Source of the DNA: an uncultured Alphaproteobacteria bacterium
GTDB lineage: Bacteria > Pseudomonadota > Alphaproteobacteria > Micavibrionales > Micavibrionaceae
DNA length: 5,609 nt
Direction: 5' to 3'
Assembly (NCBI GenBank): GCA_937124505.1
Contig: CAKZKV010000041.1
Location: 1 to 5,609 of the forward strand
The notes under the pieces were generated by a model. The model was given only the letters and a program-made list of their open reading frames with translations. It made no database searches and was not told the DNA's origin. This document shows, in pieces, positions 1 to 4,128 of this stretch (its first letter is position 1; the number at the start of each line of letters is the position of its first letter). The position numbers were made by a program, and so were the translations under genes.

Positions 1-34
1 GACGTGCCAGGCATCCGAATAGCGCCCGCCGACC
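1..34. other. Non-RuvB sequence at the left edge (probable assembly junction)
   Basis: These bases should encode the RuvB stretch between Walker A and the RATSGPV segment (GVN-type residues in homologues). None of the three forward frames does so, and the RuvB frame has a TAG stop at 20-22. The segment is markedly GC-rich (about 70 percent by hand count) compared with the rest of the window. Bases 1-9 also match the reverse complement of 37-45 with one mismatch, so a foldback or chimeric read is possible. A real disruption of ruvB is the alternative. Confidence 0.55.
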
Positions 35-832
35 CGTGCCACGTCCGGCCCGGTGATTGCACGGGCAGGCGATCTGGCGGCAATCCTGACGAACCTGCAG
101 CCACATGATGTATTGTTTATTGACGAGATTCACCGTCTTAATCCGGCGGTAGAAGAAATCCTCTATCCGGCGATGGAGGACGGCAAACTGGACATTATGA
201 TCGGGGAAGGGCCTGCGGCGCGCTCCATCCAGATTGAGTTGCCTGAATTTACACTTGTCGGCGCGACAACGCGCAGCGGCCTTTTGACCGGGCCTTTGCG
301 GGACCGCTTCGGCATTCCTCTTCGTCTGGAGTTTTATGAGCCGGACGAACTTCAGAAGATTGTTGCCCGAACGGCGAAGCTTCTTGATATGGTAATGAAT
401 GAGGCCGGGGCTCTGGAAATTGCAACGCGTTCCCGCGGGACGCCGCGGATTGCCGGGCGGTTGACCCGCCGCGTCCGGGATTTTGCCGATGTTTTGAAAG
501 CGCAGGTCGTTGATGCGGCAATGGCGGATCAGGCCTTGCAACGTCTGGATGTGGACGGATCGGGGCTTGACGGGATGGACAGGCGGTATTTAACGACGAT
601 CATAGAAAATTACGGCGGCGGGCCGGTCGGCGTGGAAACGCTGGCGGCGGTGTTGTCCGAACAGCGGGACGTGATTGAAGATGTGATTGAACCTTATCTC
701 TTGCAACAAGGCTTTGTTCAGCGTACACCGAGGGGGCGTTTGCTGACCGCCAAGGCATATCATCACCTAGGGTTGAAAAATATGCCGCCAGATAATGTTT
801 CAAGAGAGAAGGGTGATTTATTTGATGTCTGA
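35..832 (+). CDS. ruvB: Holliday junction branch migration ATPase RuvB, N-terminus missing
   Basis: RuvB is the hexameric AAA+ motor that, with RuvA, drives branch migration of Holliday junctions in recombinational repair. About 265 residues are visible, against roughly 335-350 for the family. RuvB similarity starts at the codons for RATSGPV (from base 35). The Walker B motif LFIDEIHR lies at about 116-136, sensor 1 GATTRSG at about 260-280, the arginine-finger segment LRDRFG near 296-313 (Arg at 299-301), and sensor 2 GTPRIAGR near 437-460. The C-terminal winged-helix domain ends with [17 protein letters not shown]. The first ~80 residues, including the Walker A P-loop, are absent. Upstream of base 35 the frame does not look like RuvB and has a TAG at 20-22. 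The GTG at 53 is the Val of the conserved TSGPV and is not a start. The stop overlaps the next gene by 8 bases. Identity is certain; whether the gene is truly broken or the assembly is cut cannot be decided here. Confidence 0.95.
   Translation, partial: RATSGPVIARAGDLAAILTNLQPHDVLFIDEIHRLNPAVEEILYPAMEDGKLDIMIGEGPAARSIQIELPEFTLVGATTRSGLLTGPLRDRFGIPLRLEFYEPDELQKIVARTAKLLDMVMNEAGALEIATRSRGTPRIAGRLTRRVRDFADVLKAQVVDAAMADQALQRLDVDGSGLDGMDRRYLTTIIENYGGGPVGVETLAAVLSEQRDVIEDVIEPYLLQQGFVQRTPRGRLLTAKAYHHLGLKNMPPDNVSREKGDLFDV
806..816 (+). promoter_or_regulatory. Ribosome binding site supporting the 825 start of pip
   Basis: GAGAAGGGTGA resembles the anti-16S consensus (AAGGAGGTGA with a 2-base gap) and ends 8 bases before the ATG at 825. 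It lies inside the end of ruvB and downstream of the alternative ATG at 795, so it favours the shorter protein. Confidence 0.6.
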
Positions 833-1802
833 TGAATTGTATCCAAAACCGGAAAATGTAGAAAGCGGTCACCTTGATGTAGGGGACGGCCACCAGATTT
901 ATTATGAAGTTTCCGGAAATGATGATGGTTATCCGGTCGTGTATTTGCATGGCGGCCCGGGTGCCGGAATCTCCGGGATGGAACACCGTTATTTTGATAC
1001 GTCCTTTTATAAGGTGATTTTATTTGACCAGAGGGGGGCAGGGAAAAGCCTGCCCTATGCGGAGGTGGAACATAACTCTCCCGAACACCTGATTGCGGAT
1101 ATTGAAAAGCTGCGCAAGCATCTGGGGATCACGACGTGGGCTGTTTGTGGCGGGTCTTGGGGCTCAACGCTTGCCATGCTCTATGCCACCAAACATCCCG
1201 AACGCGTTCGGCGTTTGTTGCTCAGGGGGATATTTTTCGGGGACTATAAAAGTTCTCTCTATATTATTGAATCTGATGGCGCGGCCAGCATCCAGCCGGA
1301 ATACTTCCAGCAATATGCTGAAGCGCCTTATGTGCCGGAGGCCGCGCGCCATAATCTGGTACAGGCCTATCATGATATTTTAATGTATGGCGACAGGGAA
1401 ACCCAGATAGAGGCGGCCATGCGGTTTCATGTGTGGGATGCGTCTATTGCTTACGCGCAAGTTAACAAAAAGGTATTGGAAGGCATTCGTCGGCATCCGG
1501 AGCAAAGTCTTGCCTTGAGCAAGTTATTTTTTCATTTTGTTTTGGATTCTTACGCAAAGCATGATTACAAAAAGCAAATTCTGGATCATATTGAGGTGTT
1601 GCAAAGAATGCCGATAGATATCATTCACGGCGAATGCGACTGGATATGCCCGGTTGAAAATGCACAGGAATTAAAAGCCAGATGTCCGAATGCTAATTTG
1701 AATATTGTACCGGGAGCAGGTCATACCATGGCGGATGAATTAATCTGGCGGGCCTTTATTCAAACGCTTGATCGCTGGAAAGAGGAGATAGAAGCTGCCT
1801 AA
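825..1802 (+). CDS. pip: Proline iminopeptidase, S33 family alpha/beta hydrolase
   Basis: Predicted cytoplasmic serine peptidase that removes N-terminal proline from peptides; no signal peptide is visible. Its 325 residues fit the family length (about 310-330). Numbering from the ATG at 825: the N-terminal [12 protein letters not shown] strand, the oxyanion-hole motif HGGPGAG (42-48), the FDQRGAGKS segment (67-75), the nucleophile elbow GGSWGS with Ser111, an alpha-helical cap in the middle, the acid Asp272 in [10 protein letters not shown], and His300 in PGAGHTM. The acid motif is HGECD rather than the usual HGRYD-like form, but the Asp is kept. An in-frame ATG at 795 would add 10 residues unlike the family. 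The ATG at 825 is preferred because it has a Shine-Dalgarno-like AAGGGTGA at 809-816 and overlaps the ruvB stop by 8 bases (ATGTCTGA). Family assignment is firm; the substrate is inferred, since other S33 hydrolases share this fold. Confidence 0.9.
   Translation: MSDELYPKPENVESGHLDVGDGHQIYYEVSGNDDGYPVVYLHGGPGAGISGMEHRYFDTSFYKVILFDQRGAGKSLPYAEVEHNSPEHLIADIEKLRKHLGITTWAVCGGSWGSTLAMLYATKHPERVRRLLLRGIFFGDYKSSLYIIESDGAASIQPEYFQQYAEAPYVPEAARHNLVQAYHDILMYGDRETQIEAAMRFHVWDASIAYAQVNKKVLEGIRRHPEQSLALSKLFFHFVLDSYAKHDYKKQILDHIEVLQRMPIDIIHGECDWICPVENAQELKARCPNANLNIVPGAGHTMADELIWRAFIQTLDRWKEEIEAA
1783..1787 (+). promoter_or_regulatory. Strong Shine-Dalgarno AGGAG before the CTG start
   Basis: AGGAG lies inside the last codons of pip, 7 bases before CTG at 1795. 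No ATG or GTG in a suitable frame follows at that distance. The ATG at 1809 is 21 bases away and opens only a 27-codon frame. This site therefore decides the start of the zinc-ribbon gene. Confidence 0.7.
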
Positions 1803-2115
1803 AAAAGTATGTCCGAATTGCAAGCAACCAACCATCGGCCTGTTTCAGATATTGGGGATAGGATCCAAATGGCTTTCAGGTGCACGTTGTAAAAAATGTC
1901 ACGCTAAACTCTACAGGGAGATGTCGCTAATTATGGTCATCTGGATTGCCGTCAGCAGCATGGCAGTTCCAATAGGTTTGTTTCTGTTACTGTTTGAACC
2001 GGAAGGGCTACCGTTTTTGGCCAGATTGCTTTTGATGATTCTGCTCTTGTTCAGCGCTCTCTTTACGGACTATTATCTGGCAGAGATCAAGGTCAAGGAA
2101 GACAAACGTGAATAA
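1795..2115 (+). CDS. Small zinc-ribbon protein with two transmembrane helices, probable CTG start
   Basis: I do not recognise a named gene. Read from CTG at 1795 the product has 106 residues. A CPNC pair (Cys6, Cys9) and a CKKC pair (Cys32, Cys35), 22 residues apart, form a likely four-cysteine zinc ribbon. Hydrophobic segments at about 45-67 and 74-95 then look like membrane helices, and the tail is short and charged (KVKEDKRE). The first in-frame codon usable by common rules is TTG at 1852, but it has no ribosome binding site and would delete the first CxxC pair. There is no ATG or GTG between the in-frame TAG at 1789-1791 and the cysteines. CTG at 1795 sits 7 bases after AGGAG and overlaps the pip stop by 8 bases (CTGCCTAA), matching the other junctions in this cluster. 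Its 3' end overlaps cutA by 8 bases. Reality of the gene is well supported; the start is inferred and the function unknown. Confidence 0.8.
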   Translation: MPKKVCPNCKQPTIGLFQILGIGSKWLSGARCKKCHAKLYREMSLIMVIWIAVSSMAVPIGLFLLLFEPEGLPFLARLLLMILLLFSALFTDYYLAEIKVKEDKRE

Positions 2116-2422
2116 ACATTCCCTGATTTATGTAACGACCTCAGATAAAGAAGAGGCAGAACGCATTGCATCCCGCCTTTTGGAGAAGAATCTGATTGCC
2201 TGCGCCAATATTTTTCCGGCGCATCAGGCGGTCTATCGGTGGGACGGCGAAATTAAATCAGAATCAGAGACCGCAATGATTTTAAAAACCCGTCTGATAC
2301 ACTTCAAGGAAATTGAAAAAGTGATCAGGGACATGCATTCTTATGACTGTCCGTGCATGATTTCTCTGGGTGTGCAGGAGGGGCATATTCCTTTTCTGGA
2401 GTGGATCGACTCTCAAACTTGA
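2108..2422 (+). CDS. cutA: CutA1 family divalent-cation tolerance protein
   Basis: CutA1 proteins are small trimeric cytoplasmic proteins linked to divalent metal tolerance; their biochemical role is unsettled. The 104 residues match the usual 100-115. Recognisable family segments, in order, are [15 protein letters not shown] near the N-terminus, [15 protein letters not shown] (24-38), VYRWDGEI (42-49), ETAMILKT (54-61) and the C-terminal FLEWID. The strand position that holds Cys16 in E. coli CutA, recalled as a copper ligand, is Val9 here, and a CPC motif (81-83) occupies the later segment where E. coli has TPE. The start is GTG at 2108, preceded by AAGGAAG at 2095-2101 with 6-base spacing, and it overlaps the zinc-ribbon stop by 8 bases (GTGAATAA). 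It is the last gene of the ruvB-side cluster. Family assignment is secure; metal specificity is unknown. Confidence 0.93.
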   Translation: MNKHSLIYVTTSDKEEAERIASRLLEKNLIACANIFPAHQAVYRWDGEIKSESETAMILKTRLIHFKEIEKVIRDMHSYDCPCMISLGVQEGHIPFLEWIDSQT

Positions 2423-2502
2423 AAGAGACAAGATTTCTCCAGATTTTTTGTTGACATTCCCGCGAAACTTCGTCATAAACCAATATCTTTCAAGAAGTTT
2501 GA
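2413..2502. repeat. Bulged inverted repeat bracketing the rplM promoter
   Basis: The left arm is 2413-2426 (TCAAACTTGAAAGA) and the right arm 2486-2502 (TCTTTCAAGAAGTTTGA). The 14-base left arm pairs fully with the right arm, which has a 3-base bulge. Equivalently, there is an 8-base exact match and a 9-base exact match sharing CTT. The left arm covers the cutA stop codon; the right arm starts about where rplM transcription should begin. A T-rich run (2511-2520) follows. It could be an attenuator or weak terminator for cutA read-through, or a two-site operator. The function is inferred, not shown. Confidence 0.5.
2451..2479 (+). promoter_or_regulatory. Sigma-70 type promoter of rplM-rpsI
   Basis: A perfect -35 TTGACA (2451-2456) is followed after 17 bases by CATAAA (2474-2479), which matches four of six positions of TATAAT. 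Transcription should begin near 2485-2488, leaving a leader of about 45-50 bases before the rplM start. It is the best promoter-like pair in the window and lies in the only sizeable gap upstream of the ribosomal protein genes. Confidence 0.75.
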
Positions 2503-2534
2503 GTGAGAATTTATTTTTTTATTGGGTTATAATG

Positions 2535-2996
2535 ATGAAAACATATTCGGCAAAGCCGCAGGATATTGAGAAAAACTGGATTTTGATCGACGCAGAAGAT
2601 GTTGTTCTGGGGCGTCTGTCTGCGTTTGTGGCAACACGTCTGCGTGGCAAGCACAAGCCTTCCTACACACCTCACATGGATTGCGGTGATAACGTGATCG
2701 TGATCAATGCGGACAAGATTCGTTTGACAGGAAACAAAAAGACACAGGACAAGTTCTACTGGCACACAGGATATCCGGGCGGGATCAAAAGCCGGACAAA
2801 AGGACAAATTCTGGATGGGAAACATCCTGAACGCGTTGTTGAAAAAGCTGTTGAGCGTATGTTGCCGCGCGGCCCTCTGGGACGTCAGATTTTCAAGAAC
2901 ATGAAAGTTTATGCGGGGAATGAACATCCGCACGAAGCACAAAAACCGGAAGTAATTGATTTCGCGTCACTGAATGAAAAGAATAAAAGGGACTAA
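2535..2996 (+). CDS. rplM: 50S ribosomal protein L13
   Basis: L13 is an early-assembly 23S rRNA-binding protein of the large ribosomal subunit. The protein has 153 residues from ATG 2535 (154 from the adjoining ATG at 2532), matching alphaproteobacterial L13 rather than the 142 of E. coli. Visible hallmarks are [15 protein letters not shown] at the N-terminus, [23 protein letters not shown] (24-46), the [18 protein letters not shown] block, YPGGIKSRT, and the signature [12 protein letters not shown] (106-117) followed by LKVYAG-like KMKVYAG-type and HPHEAQ segments. The tandem ATGATG leaves the start ambiguous by one codon; the second is chosen because homologues begin MKTYSAKP. No clear Shine-Dalgarno sequence precedes it; the leader is T-rich. 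The gene is followed after 5 bases by rpsI. In E. coli the rplM-rpsI mRNA is autoregulated by L13; nothing in this leader proves that here. Confidence 0.97.
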   Translation: MKTYSAKPQDIEKNWILIDAEDVVLGRLSAFVATRLRGKHKPSYTPHMDCGDNVIVINADKIRLTGNKKTQDKFYWHTGYPGGIKSRTKGQILDGKHPERVVEKAVERMLPRGPLGRQIFKNMKVYAGNEHPHEAQKPEVIDFASLNEKNKRD

Positions 2997-3001
2997 GTTA
3001 T

Positions 3002-3523
3002 ATGTCTGAGACAAAAGAAACACTGAATGATCTGAAAGACCTGAAAGGGGCTGCCGCCACAGATGCACCATCTGCATCTGCTAAATCTGAACCAAATTCA
3101 GAGGTCGTGACCCAACGTGAACCACAAAAAGATGCGCTGGGGCGTTCTTATGCAACCGGACGTCGCAAAGCCTCCGTTGCCCGTGTCTGGGCCAAGCCGG
3201 GAAATGGTAAAATATCTGTGAACGGGAAAGACCAACGCGATTATTTTGGTCGTGAAACCAACCTGCTGATTATCAACCAACCGTTCCTGATTGCATCACG
3301 GATGAACCAGTTTGACATCATATGCACCGTGAAAGGTGGGGGGCTGACAGGTCAGGCTGGAGCCATTCGCCATGGAATTTCACGTGCTCTGGAAAATTTT
3401 GAGCCGGAACTGCGTCCGTCCCTGAAAGAAGCCGGTCTTCTGACGCGTGATAGCCGCGTGGTTGAGCGTAAGAAAACAGGTAAGAAAAAAGCCCGTCGCT
3501 CAAAACAATGGGCAAAGCGTTAA
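3002..3523 (+). CDS. rpsI: 30S ribosomal protein S9 with N-terminal extension
   Basis: S9 belongs to the head of the small subunit, and its basic C-terminal tail reaches the P-site tRNA. The 173 residues exceed the 130 of E. coli because of a roughly 45-residue N-terminal extension rich in Asp, Glu, Lys, Ala and Ser. Such extensions are familiar in alphaproteobacterial S9, though this one is on the long side. The conserved core starts at about residue 46 with [18 protein letters not shown], followed by [12 protein letters not shown], the [21 protein letters not shown] block (110-130), and [28 protein letters not shown], ending in the expected Lys-Arg. ATG at 3002 lies 5 bases after the rplM stop and has AGGGA (2988-2992) 9 bases upstream, so the two genes form one operon. 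A terminator follows at once. Confidence 0.97.
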   Translation: MSETKETLNDLKDLKGAAATDAPSASAKSEPNSEVVTQREPQKDALGRSYATGRRKASVARVWAKPGNGKISVNGKDQRDYFGRETNLLIINQPFLIASRMNQFDIICTVKGGGLTGQAGAIRHGISRALENFEPELRPSLKEAGLLTRDSRVVERKKTGKKKARRSKQWAKR

Positions 3524-3543
3524 TATTTTTTTCTATATCTTGC

Positions 3544-3570
3544 AAAACACCCGCTTCGGCGGGTTTTTTA
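3544..3570 (+). terminator. Intrinsic terminator of rplM-rpsI
   Basis: The stem CCCGC (3550-3554) pairs with GCGGG (3559-3563) around a TTCG loop closed by C-G, the very stable UUCG tetraloop. An A-T pair extends it, and six Ts follow (3564-3569). AAAA at 3544-3547 precedes the stem, so some reverse-direction activity is possible. It sits 20 bases after the rpsI stop. Confidence 0.9.
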
Positions 3571-3583
3571 TTGTCTGCTTATC

Positions 3584-3592
3584 TGCTAGATT
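3584..3592 (+). promoter_or_regulatory. Possible extended -10 promoter for the carbonic anhydrase gene
   Basis: TGC followed by TAGATT (3587-3592) fits the extended -10 pattern TGnTATAAT with four of six hexamer positions matched. No good -35 is present; the position 17 bases upstream is the terminator T-run. Transcription would start near 3598-3600, at the start codon itself, giving a leaderless or nearly leaderless mRNA. This is weak evidence, but some promoter is needed because a strong terminator lies just upstream. Confidence 0.3.
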
Positions 3593-3597
3593 TTCTT

Positions 3598-4122
3598 ATG
3601 GCACTTATTCTCCCCTATAAAGACACGTTTCCTGAAATTTCTGACAAGGCCTTTATTGCCGCGACGGCAACGGTCATCGGTGATGTACAAATCGGTGCGG
3701 AAACCGGGATCTGGTATGGCTGCACAGTGCGTGGGGATGTGCATGAAATCCGCATTGGCAAACGCACTAATATTCAGGACGGTTCTGTCATTCATGTAAC
3801 CGAAGGCGGACACGGAACCTATATCGGGGATGAGGTGACGGTCGGGCATATGGCACTGCTGCATGCCTGTACCATTGAAGACCGCGCCTTTATCGGTATG
3901 GGGTCTATGGTGATGGATGGCGCGGTTGTTGAGACGAACGGTATGCTGGCCGCAGGTGCGATGCTGACCAATAACAAGCGCATTAAAGCCGGAGAATTAT
4001 GGGCCGGACGTCCGGCCAAATTCTGGCGCCTGATGACTCAGGAGGAAATTGACTGGATTCCCAAATCCGCCGATAAATATGCAAAACTTGCGGGCCGGTA
4101 TCTGGAGGTAGAAGGGGCTTAG
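3598..4122 (+). CDS. Gamma carbonic anhydrase family protein (left-handed beta-helix)
   Basis: A 174-residue hexapeptide-repeat protein expected to fold as a trimeric left-handed beta-helix and bind zinc or another metal between subunits. Repeats run from about residue 18 (FIAATATVIGDVQIGAETGIW) to about 128. The three metal-ligand histidines are His66 in VIHV and His84 and His89 in GHMALLH; Arg45 and Asp47 (VRGD) and Gln60-Asp61 (IQDG) match active-site positions of the family. The acidic loop of the archaeal Cam enzyme is missing, so it belongs with the CamH/YrdA/PaaY-like group, in which carbonic anhydrase activity varies. The C-terminal helix follows ELWAGRPAKFWR. The start ATG at 3598 gives the family N-terminus MALILPYKD; an in-frame ATG at 3508 lies inside rpsI and would be translated through the terminator. 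No Shine-Dalgarno sequence is visible. Family assignment is firm; catalysis is inferred. Confidence 0.92.
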   Translation: MALILPYKDTFPEISDKAFIAATATVIGDVQIGAETGIWYGCTVRGDVHEIRIGKRTNIQDGSVIHVTEGGHGTYIGDEVTVGHMALLHACTIEDRAFIGMGSMVMDGAVVETNGMLAAGAMLTNNKRIKAGELWAGRPAKFWRLMTQEEIDWIPKSADKYAKLAGRYLEVEGA

Positions 4123-4128
4123 ATAGGC

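Noticed and set aside
795..824. Earlier ATG for pip
   Set aside because: It would add 10 residues not seen in the family and ignore the ribosome binding site and 8-base overlap at 825.
1809..1892. ATG at 1809 opening a 27-codon frame after pip
   Set aside because: It is short, hydrophilic and without motifs, is 21 bases from the AGGAG, and overlaps the well-supported zinc-ribbon frame.
2370..2531. Upstream open extension of the rplM frame into cutA
   Set aside because: The frame is open by chance. The residues before MMKTYSAKP are unlike L13, cover the end of cutA and lie upstream of the promoter.
2528..2533. Perfect TATAAT hexamer just before the rplM start
   Set aside because: It overlaps the first ATG, so transcription would begin inside the gene, and no -35 lies at the right distance. 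The TTGACA/CATAAA pair upstream is much better.
3508..3597. Upstream ATG extending the carbonic anhydrase gene by 30 residues
   Set aside because: The extension lies in the end of rpsI and across the terminator hairpin; MALILPYKD at 3598 is the family N-terminus.
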